From: Eretmocerus hayati
Taxonomy: Eukaryota; Arthropoda; Insecta; Hymenoptera; Aphelinidae
Assembly (NCBI GenBank): GCA_029851415.1
Contig: CM056741.1
Coordinates: 71,910,282-71,974,281, forward strand
Direction: 5' to 3'
DNA length: 64,000 bases
The notes under the pieces were generated by a model, which ran no database searches, was not told the origin of the DNA, and saw only the letters and a list, made by a program, of their open reading frames with translations. The position numbers and the translations under genes were made by a program. Positions 47,001 to 58,450 of the stretch are shown piece after piece; the first letter of the stretch is position 1; the number at the start of each line of letters is the position of its first letter.

Positions 47001-50000
47001 CCGTCGACGAAATCGTGTGAATGAAAGACAAAAGTGGTCAATCAGTTCGTGATTTGATTAGAATTCGGGAATTATTTAGAACTGCTCTGAATCTTAGCGA
47101 GCGTCGACTACCGCTCGAGCGTCGGGTCATCGTCTCGCGAATCTATCATTCAATTTCGATCAGCATTGACTTTCCAACATTTCCGTCGACATAATCGTAT
47201 GAATGGAGGAGAGGAGTGTCAAAATAAATTCAAGTCTGATTAAAATCCGCCAATTTTCACATCTGCTTTGAATCTCAGGGAGCGTCGACTACCGCTCGAG
47301 CATCGAGTCATCTTCTCGCAAAGTTCTATCATAGAATATCGATCAGCATTGGCTTTCCAACATCCCCGTCGACAAAATCGTGGGAATGATAAAGAGAAGT
47401 GGTAACTTAGTTCGTAGTTCGATTCAAATCTACAAATTCCTCACATCTGCTTTGAATTTAAGGGAGCGTCGACTACCAATCGAGCATCCAGTCATCTTCT
47501 CGCGAATTTCTGTCATTGAATATCAATCAGCATCGACTTTCCGACATCTCCGTCGACAAAATCGTGTAAATGGAAGGAAAAAGTGGTATAGTAATCTGTA
47601 GTCTGATTAGGATCCGCAAATTCTTACATCTGCTTTGAAACTGGAGGAGCGTTGACTACCGCTCGAGCTTCGAGTAATCTTCTCGCGCATTTCTGTCATT
47701 GAATATCGATCACCATTGGCTTTCCAACATTCCCGCCGACAAAATCGTATGAATGAAGAAGAGAAGTGGAGAATTAGTCCGTAGTCTGATTAAAATCCAC
47801 AAATTCTTACATCTGCTCTGAATATTAGCGAGCGTCGACTATCGCTCGAGCATTGAGTTATCTTCTCGCGAATTTCTGTCATTGAATATCGATCAGCATT
47901 GCTTTTCCGACATCTCCGTCGACAGAATCGAGGGAATGGAAGGATAAAGTGGTATATCAATTTGTAGTCCGAATGAACTCCGCAAATTTCTACGTCTGCT
48001 TCGAATCTGAAGGATCGTCGACTACCGCTCGAGCATCGAGTCATCTTTTCGCGAATTTCTTTCATTGAATATCGATCAGCATTGGCTTTCCAACTTCCTG
48101 TCGACGAAATCGTATGAATGGAAGAGAGAAGTGGTGAATGAGTTTGTAGTCTGATCAAAATCCGGGAATTCTTACATCTGCTTTGAATTTTAGCGAGCAT
48201 CGACTACTGCTCGAGCATTGAGTCATCTTCTCGCGAATTTCTGTCATTGAATATCGATCAGCATTGTCTTTCCGACATCTCCGTCGACAAAATCGTGTGA
48301 ATGGAAGGAAAAAGTGGTATATTCATTTGTAGTCTGATGGAAATCCGCAAATTCTTACGTCTTCTTCGAATCTGAAGGAGCGTCAACTACCCCTCGAGCG
48401 ACGAGTCATCTCCTCGTGAATTTCTGTCATGTTATATCGATCAGCATTGGCTCTTCGACATTTCCGTCGACAAAATCGTGTGAATGGAAGAGAAAAAGTG
48501 GTATATTCGTTTGTAGTCTGATTAAAATCCGCAAATTTTTACGTCTGCTTCCAGTCTGAAGGAGCGTCGACTACCGCTCGAGCTCCGAGTAATCTTCTCG
48601 CGAATTTCTCTCATTGGATATCGATCAGCATTGGCTTCTCAACATCCCCGTCGACGAAATCGTATGAATGGGAGAGAAAAAAGGTGAATAAGTTCGTAGT
48701 CTGATTGAAATCCGTGAATTCTCACACCTGCTTTGAATCTCAGCGAGCGTCGACTATCGCTCGAGCATTGAGTTATCTTCTCGCGAATTCCTAACATTCA
48801 ATATCGATCAGCATTTGCTTTCCAACATTCCCGCCGACCAAATCGTATGGATGAAAGAGAGAAGTGGTAAATTAGTTCCTAGTCTGATTAACATCCGCGA
48901 ATTCTTACATCTGCTGTGAATCTCAGCGAGCGTCGACTATTGCTCGAGCATTGAGTTATCTTCTCGCGAATTTCTAACATTCGATATCGATCAGCATTGT
49001 TTTTCCGACATCTCCGTCAACAAAATCGTGGGAATGGGAGAATGGAGTGGTATATTAATTTGTAATCTGATTGGAATTCGCAAATTCCTACGTCTGCTTC
49101 GAATCTAGAGGATCGTCGACTACCGCTCGAGCATCGAGTCATCTTCTCGCGGATTTTTTCTCATTGGATATCGGTCAGCATTGATTTCGCAACATCCTCG
49201 TCCACAAAATCGTGGGAATGGAAGAGAGGAGTGGTAACTTATTCCGTAGTTCGATTCAAATCGTTGAATTCCCAACATCTGCTCTGAATTTCGGCGAGCG
49301 TCGACTACCGATCCAGCGTCAGGTCATCGCCTCGCGAATCTCTATTATTAGATATAGATCAGCGTTGACTTTTCGGCATCCCCGTCGACAAAATCGTGTG
49401 AATGAAAGAGAGGAGTGGTTAATCAGTTTTTAGCTTGATTAAAATCCGCAAATCCCTCACGTCTGCTCTGAATCTTAGCTAGCGTCGACTACCGCTTGAG
49501 CATTGATTCATCTTTTCGCGTATTTCTGTCATTAAATATCGATCAGCATTGGCTTCCCAACATCCCCGTCAACGGAATCGTATGAATGAAAGAGAAAAAA
49601 GGTGAATTAGTTGGTAGTCTGATTGAATTCCGCGAATTCTTACATCTGATTTGAATCTAAGGGAGCGTCGACTACCGCTCGAGCATCGAGTCATCTTCTC
49701 GCGAATTTCTGTCATTGGATATCGATCAGCATTGGCTTTCCAACATTCCTGTCGACAAGATCGTGTGAATGAAAGAGAGAAGTGGTTAATCAGTTTGTAG
49801 CTTGATTAAAATCCGCAAATCCCTCATGTCTGCTCTGAATCTTAGCTAGCGTTGACTACCGCTTGAGCATTGATTCACCTTCTCGCAAACTTCTGTCATT
49901 GGATATCGATGAGCATTGACTTCCCAACATCCCCGTCGACAAAATCGTGTGAATGAAAGAGACAAGTGGTTAATTAGTTCGTAGTTCGATTGAAATTCGC

Positions 50001-50112
50001 AAATTTCCTTACATCTGCTCTGAATCATAGCGAGCGTCGACTACCGCTCGAGCGTTGGGTCATCGTCTACCGAATCTATTTTTAGATTCCGATCATTATT
50101 GACTTTTCGAAA
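44079..50112. repeat. ~183-bp satellite, reverse-type block, about 33 units
   Basis: GAGCGTCGACTACCGCTCGA recurs at about 44171, 44354, 44537, 44720, 44903, 45086, 45270 and so on, at 180-184-bp steps. Other monomer words are CTCGCGAATTTCTGTCATTG, ATATCGATCAGCATTGACTT and CCCCGTCGACAAAATCGTGT. Some near-identical neighbouring units (for example 44300-45060, and 46490-47120) suggest recent local amplification. Frames such as RRSLRFKADVRI are artefacts. Confidence 0.92.
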
Positions 50113-51425
50113 TCATGTGCGTAAAGTTAGTGCGTAAGGAACATTTTTCCGTGCGTGAAGGAATTTTTGCGCACGGAATGCGTGAAGACCTGTGCGTAAA
50201 GTCACCAACAGTGCGTAAGGTAGGTCTTTACGCACTGGAACGTATCTTTACGCACTGCCGTATTTTCTTTATAGCCTGATATTCTACAACATCTCTTGAA
50301 GTTTCTGCGTTGTTTAGCAAAATGATCTCTGTCTTGATTCTGTAGAATCGGAGTGCTCCAATCGTTGATTCGAAGCTGCCCAAAGCAGGTGTAATGACTT
50401 CTTTCACTCGATAGAATGAAAACTTATGAGCTCTCTAAATTGTTATACTCAGTCTTGCTCTCTCGATAAGTCCATACGATTGAAATATCCTGGTCGGCCC
50501 ATCAAATTGAACATGGAAATAGTTCACTTCGGTGGATCATGAATTTAATTGAGTTCAATACAATATATAGACCTTTTTGGAGTGCTTCCACCGTGGTTTC
50601 GGTGGTTTGAAATCTACCTTGGACCGTACGTCCAAAGGAAATGTAAATTCACTTTTCGGATACTTCGCCTCAAAAAAGAGTGTCGGCGATGTATTCATAT
50701 TCTTTTATAAGAAAGAATCCATAGGTTTCGAAATCGCTTTCTATCCCGTGTATTCAGAGCATTATTATTATCGTTAGAATTGTCCAAGTTCTGTCTATTG
50801 AAACATAGAAATGGCATATTATTTTATCAATCCGTTGATTTATTCTTGCCCGTCCTTGACGATATTTATAAAACTCTATAATAATTTTCTTCGAAATTCA
50901 GAATTGATATTATCTTATGAACTTACATATTCCGGATCTTGTCCACTATTTGTACTTTTGAGGATTGAGATCGATATTTTCAAACTATGCGGTAATATAT
51001 GATATATCAAACAAAAGATCTTTTTCTGATACATTTTCAGAATTTTTTTTCAGTCGGGGGGCTCCGCCCCCCGAACCCCCCGGCGGGGGCTGCCGCCCCT
51101 GGACCCCGCTCTGCGCCCTTTTCCTCCACCTGACCCGATCACGATTTGGTTACTGGCGTATGGGGTGACCGACAGAATACTAACTTTCCGCACAAAATTT
51201 CGAAAAATATCGTACGCAACTCTGTCGAAAGGTTTCCGCATTCGGAAAATCTTTACACACGAGATGTGAATCTTTACGCACTGTTGAGATACTTTACGCA
51301 CTCGCCGCTACGCGGCTCGTGCGTAAAGAATCTCACCAGTGCGTAAAGACTCACACTCGTGTGTAAAGATTTTCACTCGTGCGTAAATCCAACTTTTCGA
51401 CATCGTTGCGTAATATACTATTTTG
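50113..51425. mobile_element. GTGCGTAAAG-rich insertion in the satellite
   Basis: The satellite unit breaks after GACTTTTCGAAATC and resumes at GACATCCCCGTGGACAATAT. Both ends of the insertion carry many copies of the 10-bp word GTGCGTAAAG in both orientations (about 50115-50265 and 51250-51410), like subterminal transposase-binding repeats. In between is AT-rich sequence without a recognised frame and a very G+C-rich spot at 51055-51125 (GGGGGGCTCCGCCCCCCGAA). Exact ends and target duplication are uncertain (GAAATC/GACATC is a possibility). Confidence 0.65.
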
Positions 51426-52064
51426 ACATCCCCGTGGACAATATCGTGTGAATAAAAGAGAGAAGTGGTAAATTAGTCTGTGGTTTGAATTGAATCCGCA
51501 AATCCTTGAATTTTAGTTGAATTTTAAGGAGCGTTGACTACCGCTCGAGCGTCAGGCCATCGTCTGGCGGACCCAGAATTCCAGAAATCCACCGACATTG
51601 ACTCCTCAATTCTCAATTGACAGGTAACATCTCGAATGGGAGAGAGTGTATCAATCGCTCTGAAGTAGTACGATCGAAATCCACTGGCTGTCGCCAATCC
51701 ATCGAATTGCAGAGGTTGTCGACTACTGCTCGAGCATTGAGTCATCTTTTCGCGAAGTCTGATCCTCAGAAATTGATCTTCATCGACTTTTCGACATCCA
51801 CGACGAGGAGAACGGTTGAAGTGGAAGAGCAAAACGATCAATCACTGAAGGAATGAATTCGGATCACGAACTTCTACGTATACGTTGAATTGCGGAGAGC
51901 GTCGACTACCCCTCGAGGATCGAATCATCTATCCAATGTCATTTTGGGGATCAGCACGCAAGTGATGATCCGCAAAATGTTTCACGTGATGCTCAGATTG
52001 CACGAAAAACCGATACCCATCGCGAAAGAAGATTGAATTACCGCACATGGGTCATGATCTGCAG

Positions 52065-53243
52065 GGTACCTACTGAAGTAAATATTTTCTCGATTCGCAC
52101 GGCGCAGCCCGCGCGCGAAATTTTTTCTCGCGGGTGTAAAATGATTATTGATTTTATGTAGCGACCACGGAAATCGTCTGCTGAGCATTGTTTTGATCCA
52201 GCTGCATAACCCCCCGCCGCGTGCTGTTCTGCTTATTACTAGATATGTTTTCGTGATCACCAGCCTAGTGATAATGATCCATAAAAATCCGTAGACGTAT
52301 GTACCTTCGATAGCTTCTGTAAAGTCATGCTGGTCCCCAAGTCTTGAAATCAACTTAATGTTTCTTTGAAACGGCCTTCGGGTGTCAAGCATGTGATTTC
52401 GTTGAGTTGCAGATTGATGAGTTGATACGCAATATGCATGGATCAATCAGCTTTTGTGCAATATGGCTTTACTAATAGGTAGAACCAAAATATGATTGTA
52501 CTAAAGTATTTTGATCACTCTCAACATCAATTCTCCCTTCCTCAAAATTGGCGTGAATTTAAATATTGGACTACACATGAGGCAATTAATAATTCATGTC
52601 TGATTCTCACACTAATCTTAGGTAGATCTAAAATTCTCCTCCCGAAGCTGCCTGAATCCCTGGAGATATCTGCTGACTCTCTGAATTGATGATCCATCTA
52701 AAATTAGTTTAGTTGGCTGATATGTAGCTTAATACCCAAGCATCATAGTTTGAACTTGAGCAAATTCTGAGATAAGAAGGCATGATTTCAGAAGTTATTA
52801 ATATACCCTAATAAAATCATATTTTGGTTTCACCTAGTAGAGTCATATTGCACAAAAGGTGATTGTGACATGCATACTTGCGTATCACCGCGTCAATCTC
52901 CACCTCAACAAAATTATACATGATACCCAAGAGCCGTTTCAAAGAAACATTAAGTTTTGATTTCAAGATTTGGGGACCAGCATGACTCTACAGGAGCTAT
53001 TGAAGGTATTGACGTTTACGGATTTCCGTGGATCATTATCACCAAGCTGGTAAACGAAAAACATATCTAGTATAATGGGCAGAACACGCGGTGGGGGGTT
53101 ATGCAACTCAATCAAATCAATGCTCAGCAGACAATTTTCGTGGTCGCCACATAAAATCGATAAACATTTTACGTCCGCGAGAAAAAATTTCGCGCGCGCG
53201 TTGCGCCATGCGAATTGCGAAATTTTTACTTCGATAGGTACCC
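52065..53243. mobile_element. CAG-flanked foldback element nested in right arm
   Basis: Inverted arms of about 430 bp (52065-52497 and 52813-53243) start GGTACCTACTGAAGTAAA. The arms share CATAACCCCCCGCCGCGTG, TTTCTCGCGGG and TGCTGGTCCCCAAG. CAG flanks both sides (52062-52064 and 53244-53246). The mirror site in the left arm (about 42055) reads CATGGATACTATTCTGCAGATC with no insertion, which proves the insertion and its boundaries. No transposase is visible in the ~315-bp centre. Confidence 0.85.
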
Positions 53244-53269
53244 AGAATAGTATCCATGACTCGAGGATT

Positions 53270-54250
53270 ACATAGAAAATCGTATCCACATCGCGTATGC
53301 GAAGCATCATTACTCTCTCCATGCCCGCGCAACTAACGAAGAGGAGATGCCGTCCGCGCACAGGATATCATCCGAACTCAGCGTACGCGAGCTCCAAATT
53401 ACTTGAGAAAATAAGTCACTCGCACACGCGAGTCAGCTTCACATTCGCGTACGTGAGTCTAGGCTTGCTCGCGCACGGATGTATCTTTTACGAATCAACC
53501 GAGATATCAATCGCATCACATGGGTATTCATGCCCGAGTGAGATAAATATTCGCGCACGCGAGGCTTAAGAGGAGAAGATATTGATCGCGCCCCAGATGT
53601 TTTCCAAACGCAGCGTATGCGAGCTCCAAATTACTACTATAAGTCGCTCGCGCACGCAAATCAACGCGAGTCTCGGCTTGCTCGCGCACGCGAGGCATCT
53701 TTACATTCGCGTACGCGAATTTTGGCTAGCTCGCGCACGCGAATCAGCTCTACATTCGCGTACGCGAATCGCGGCTTGCTCGCGCACGCGAGGCATCTTT
53801 ATGTTCACGTAAGCGGATCAACTGAGGTGTCAATCGCATCACATGGGTATTCATGTACGAGTGAGATACTCGCGTACGCGAGGCCGAAGAGGAGGAGAAG
53901 CCGATCGCGCACAAGATGCTATCCAAACTTAGCGTACGCGAGCTCCAAATTACTACTATGAGTCGCTCGTGCACGCGAGTCAGTTTTACGTTCGCGAACG
54001 CGAGTCTCGGCTTGCTCGCGCACGCGAGGCATCTTTATGTTCACGTACGCAAAGCAATTGAGAGGTCTATCGCATCATATGAGTATTCTCGCGCGGGTGA
54101 GATACATTTGAGGCTGAAGAGGAGGAGATTCCGATCGCGCACCAGATGTTATCCGAACTCAGCTAACGCGAGCTCCATATTTCTTGGGAATATGAAACGC
54201 TCGCGCACGCGGGTCACATTTGCGATCGCTCACGCGAGGCATGCGAATCA
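53270..54250. repeat. CpG-rich array of TTCGCGTACGCGAA palindromes (right arm)
   Basis: Inverted counterpart of 41030-41965 with the same palindromes and landmarks (GCCGATCGCGCACAAGATG, TCAATCGCATCACATGGGTA). Unit number and order differ slightly between arms, so the arrays have changed since the arms separated. Confidence 0.85.
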
Positions 54251-54985
54251 GACCACGGGTGCTCTGGTACATCATCCACCCCTGACCCCCCAACCATGAT
54301 TTTTCGCGTAGTTTTCTACTAAAAACAAACTGAGTCTCCCAATTTCACTTCAGTCAGAGACTCGGTCATTTTGCATTAATTATTAAAAATTTCCAAATAT
54401 CGGAAATGATTGTATGCATCAGAAATGAACCGTACCCCGTTGCAAATAGTTCCAAAAAATTGTGTCATCTTTTTGCGAAATTCGCTGTAATTCATTCTTA
54501 AAGAATGATTATTACAAAAGCACTTAGGTCACCCGCTGAGCCAGACTCCAAGTTATAGGATACTGGCTATCTAGGCGGCTCCGTATTTGCCCGCCTCGGA
54601 AAGTGGTGGGGGTCACGTGACAGCCAGTGTCCCACAACTCAGAGTCCGGTTTATCAATCATCTTGGCTGCTCTCATAATAATCATTGTTTAGAAATAAAT
54701 AACAGCGAATTCCGCAGAGAAGAAGGTGACTTAGTTTTGGTTGGAGCTGGCTCCGTTTTCCAAAACTATTTCCAACGGGGTACAGTTGATTCCTGACGCA
54801 TACGAGACCACTTACAGTTCCAATATTTGAAAGTTTTTAATAATTAGTGCAAGATGCCTCAGTTTCTACATTGAGTAAATTTGGGAAATTCAGTTTGTGT
54901 TCAGTGGAGAACTACGAGAAATCCTTGGTTGGATGGTGGAAAATGTGCCAAGGCACCCACTGTGCGAATCAGAGACCCGCCGGGT
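54235..54985. repeat. Nested ~750-bp palindrome of right arm (intact)
   Basis: ACCGTACCCCGTTGCAAATAG (about 54430) faces CTATTTCCAACGGGGTACAG (about 54765). CTACTAAAAACAAACTGAGT and TTTGCATTAATTATTAAAAA also have mirror copies in the outer half. The centre is near 54610 with GTGGGGGTCACGTGACAGCC. Confidence 0.8.
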
Positions 54986-55499
54986 AGAGACTCTCGCGTG
55001 CGCGGAATCTTAGCCGTGCCATACGCCAATCTCGGCTTGATTGAGCGCTGAAAAAGCTCGCGCAAGCGAGTCATCTTTATCTTTGTACTTGCTCTTGTAC
55101 CTATCGGAGTATCTCTGCATCAGAAAGATTTGCATCATCTTCATTGCAGTCGACTTGAAAGTATGTAGTTATACCAGCTGTAGTGCTATTACTATTACTT
55201 GGAAATAATGGACACGGTACTCGATATTGTTCCAAAGAGCTTGCAAGCATGAATAATTATGCTTGCAAGCTCTTTGGAACATAAAACTATAAAATTAGGA
55301 AGTATTGATGACTAGCTCAAACCTCTCCTTGAAGAGATTTGGTATGATTTTCTAGCCTCCAAAACCTAAGTAATTTACAGAATAAAACTACCAACGCACA
55401 AGCATAAACTAAAGAAGCCTGGTGAAACATGAAGTAATTTGAAAATATCAACAATGCAAGTAATTGAGCATGAAAAAAAGAATAGGTCAGACAATTTAA

Positions 55500-55995
55500 A
55501 ACTTTCACTGGGCACTCAACAGACTTATGGCACGTATGCGATCACGACGAAACGGCCCTACAACAACGCGCACTCAGGCTTGGGCGCACTAGCCATCGAT
55601 GAAACTGTCAGCATGCGAGAGTTAGAGTGCGTGCGGTGACCTGGGGGTAGTTTGCGCTCGGAGGAGTTGTGAGCTTCACATTTGAGCGGATCTAGCTCGC
55701 CGCGGATGCCATTTTCCAGGACTGCGGGTGACATCTTCAAGAACTCGACAACTGCTGACAGCAACAGGCAACAGCACCCAGACCAAACTGCAGGTGGATT
55801 GCGGGCCGCGTCGTCGTCACCGCATGATATCTAAGCTGCGCACGTGCACCGAATACCTCGGCCAGGCCTGACCTCGGCCGGCGCGCATGATTCCCACATC
55901 AAAAAATACGATCCTCACGCGCGCGAAAATTCAAACGTTACCGTATGCGAAAACAAGACAGAAGTTTATGCGAATTTCGCGCACGCGAGCACATG
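55500..55995. repeat. CpG-rich block near the right terminus
   Basis: Inverted counterpart of about 36700-37080, with GCGGGCCGCGTCGTCGTC and GCCAGGCCTGACCTCGGCCG. High CpG near both termini could mark a promoter, but no coding frame follows it. Confidence 0.6.
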
Positions 55996-56394
55996 ATCCT
56001 CGCGCGCGCGAGTGAAAAATCCGCGCACAATAGAGAATTTCCAAACACCACACTAGAAAAGAAAATGATTTCTCTAGATGAATCATCGGATACTAAAATG
56101 TGAGCCACAGCAGCACAGCACTCACTTCCTAAACTTCATAGCAAAGCTTTCTGCTATGATCATCACACAACAAATAGTGTAATGGTTAGCAGAAAATCAT
56201 TACACATGTGAAGTTGCTCCAAACATTACCGATGTAATATTTAGAATGATTTTTTTGATCAAAAGTTAGAAAAAATGGTAAAACTTACAAAAAAATCCGA
56301 CAACGCCTCCTGAATATCCAAAATTTAGCCAACAACCCGGTATTGGTATGTACCCCACTTATGGTACATGTTGTATTTGACGTTTATCTCGGTT

Positions 56395-57240
56395 GTGCGA
56401 GTTTAGTCGCGGGGTGAAAGATATAATGAAATGGAAGCGATGCAAAAACTCACGTGACTATGCAGTTGTGAAGATCACATCACGATATGCCGCAAAGTTG
56501 GAATTTTTGGGGGATTCTTGGAGAAATTCATGCAGGAAAAAGAAATCTTTTATATTTTTGTCCTCCCGAAATCGCGCAAAATTTCTTGAAATTTCCAGTT
56601 TTCATGTACTTAACCGCTCAAAATCACGTAAAATTGTCAAAACATGTATTAATCATGTTTTCAGACAGTTGAAACTGAATAGAGTCCGATGTGTTCGTTT
56701 TTCTTACACAATTTTATGATACGTTCAAATTTGATAAGAAAATCTCAAGATAATTGAACACGTGCGATACGGGGTATTAAAATTAAAATTTCTTAGGATG
56801 ATATTGGCTGATTATATATAGATATTGAATTCATTCTCACGTGCTTTCGTGTTGACTCCTTTTAAAATAACTTGATGGATGAATCATTGCAGTCCATCCC
56901 TGCCCCTCTTGATGACTCGTTCGAGCAGGCATCTGTTGTTGCGAGGGGAACAACAGGATGACTGCAAGCTCTATCTAGACCTTGTATCTCTACGCTTTCC
57001 CACTTTTCTTCTATTGCTGAGAGGCTTCATTCTCCGCGGCGTGCACGTGGAGTCACGGCAAGAGTCGAACTTCGATTGTGGCTTGCGCAAGAGCGTGGGT
57101 TTTCTAACTCCACTCCCTCCATTGACTGTCGCGTATATAACTCTTTTAACGCGCATGTCTGCTCGCACGGGGTGCTCAGCGAAGACTGAACACCCCGGGT
57201 TCAGTCTTCGCGGGAACACGACTGGGGAATAGCCGAATAG
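56395..57240 (+). repeat. ~0.85-kb repeated unit with TATATAA, copy 1
   Basis: Aligned with copy 2 at an offset of about 1226-1249 bp. Shared landmarks in order: GACTATG, CCTCCCGAAATCGCGCAAAA, CATGTATTAATCATGTTT, GATACGGGGTATT, GTTGACTCCTT, CTTGATGACT, a GTTGTT/AACAAC hairpin, GTGCACGTGGAGTCACGGCA, GTCGAACTTC, TATATAACTCTT (57133) and GCTCGCACGGGGTG. The order AT-rich leader then TATA-type box then G+C-rich tract resembles an LTR or promoter region. No gag-pol frame is present. Confidence 0.65.
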
Positions 57241-57429
57241 CGCCGAAGGGACTACTATTAAGTGCCACCTCATATCTCTCCGATTATTGCGTCACATGAT
57301 GTCCTCCGGCATGCAGTTGTGTTCGCAACAATGAGCCACGTAAGACCGGGAGCTGGTGGAGGAGTGTGTTTGACTGAGTGATTTGCGTTTCTCATCAGCA
57401 TCTACATAGGACGTTTCTCTTCGTCGTGC

Positions 57430-57660
57430 TAGTTTTGACGCGGAGTGAACGCTAAAATGACATCCGGAAGACACAAAAACTCACGTGACTATGCGTTCAT
57501 GGTAATCACTTCAAATGATGCAAAGAGGGAATTTTTGGAAATATTCACGAAGAGAAAAAATATTCTTCTTATTTTTGTCCTCCCGAAATCGCGCAAAATT
57601 TTTTTGAATTTCCGTTTTTTTATCTCAATTCCTTCCAAATTGCTCAAAATTATGACAACG
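57430..57660 (+). repeat. Partial copy of the same unit
   Basis: Matches the first ~240 bp of copy 1: GACGCGGAGTGAACGC, AAAAACTCACGTGACTATGC and CCTCCCGAAATCGCGCAAAA. It ends directly at the start of copy 2. Confidence 0.6.
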
Positions 57661-58450
57661 GAATGATGCAAGAAATTGCATGACTATGTGGTTACGTGAA
57701 ACACATAGAAATATGCCGCAGAGTGGGAATTTACTGGGATTTTTGGAAAAATTCATGCAGGAAAAAAATTTTTTATATTTTTGTCCTCCCGAAATCGCGC
57801 AAAATTTTTTGAAATTTTCATTTTCCTGATTCATCTTCCTGAATTGTCATCATGTACTTGTTCGCTCAAAATCGCGCAAAATTCTCGAAACATGTATTAA
57901 TCATGTTTCTAGACAGTTGAAACCGAATAGAGTTTGATATTGTGGTTTTTCCTACACAATTCTATGATTCGTTTAAATTTGATAAGAAAGTCTTGAGATA
58001 ATCGAACACGTACGATACGGGGTATTGAAAGTAAGAATTCTCAGGCCAACATTGGCTAATTATGTGTAGATATCAAATTTATCACTCACTTGCTTCGGTG
58101 TTGACTCCTTCTCAAACAACTGGGTGGATGAACTATCGCAGTCTATCCCTGCCCTTCTTGATGACTGGTTCGAGCAGGCGTGTGTTGTTGCGACGGGAAC
58201 AACAGGAAGACTGTAAGATGCATCACGACCTTGTATCACTGTCGGTTTCCCACTTTTCTTCAATTGATTACAGGCTTCATCTTCCGCGACGTGCACGTGG
58301 AGTCACGGCAAGAGTCGAACTTCTATTGTGACCCGCGCAAAAACGTGGGTTTTCTAACACCCTCTATTGACTGTCGCCTATATAACTCTTCTAACGTGCA
58401 CGTCTGCTTGCACGGGGTGTCCAGCAAATTATCTTATACATGGTTTTAGG
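57661..58450 (+). repeat. ~0.85-kb repeated unit with TATATAA, copy 2
   Basis: Same landmarks as copy 1, with TATATAACTCTT at 58379 and GCTTGCACGGGGTG after it. Both the TATA-like box and the GTTGTT/AACAAC hairpin are kept although the surrounding sequence has diverged by visible substitutions and small gaps. Confidence 0.65.

Larger units (their letters stand above)
36317..56373. mobile_element. Giant (20-kb) foldback element with ~3.65-kb inverted arms and satellite core
   Basis: Left terminus CAACATGTACCATAAGT (36317 onward) and right terminus, its reverse complement ending at 56373, are flanked by TA (36315-36316 and 56374-56375). Homology stops sharply outside them. The arms run inward to about 42630 and 51490, about 3.64 and 3.70 kb once nested insertions are removed. 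In order inward each arm has an AT-rich end, a CpG-rich block, a hairpin GCTTGCAAGCATGA, a nested palindrome, an array of TCGCGTACGCGA palindromes and degenerate satellite units. The core is ~183-bp satellite. No transposase frame is seen. The TA target would fit a Tc1/mariner-like mobilisation, but class is uncertain. Confidence 0.8.
51490..56373. repeat. Right inverted arm of the giant element
   Basis: Inverted match to 36317-42630, interrupted by the CAG-flanked insertion at 52065-53243. It keeps the nested palindrome intact (about 54235-54985) because the left-arm insertion is absent. Diverged satellite units lie at about 51530, 51717 and 51898. Confidence 0.85.

Noticed and set aside
45592..48200. 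Frames with RRSLRFKADVRI and similar repeats in the satellite
   Set aside because: The motif recurs at the 183-bp monomer spacing; it is read-through of satellite, not a protein.
44079..50112. CRISPR-like array
   Set aside because: The whole 183-bp unit repeats, without short constant repeats and unique spacers; the genome is eukaryotic.
36317..56373. Maverick/Polinton element
   Set aside because: Size would fit, but no polymerase B, integrase, capsid or packaging ATPase frame is present and the flanks show TA rather than a 6-bp duplication.
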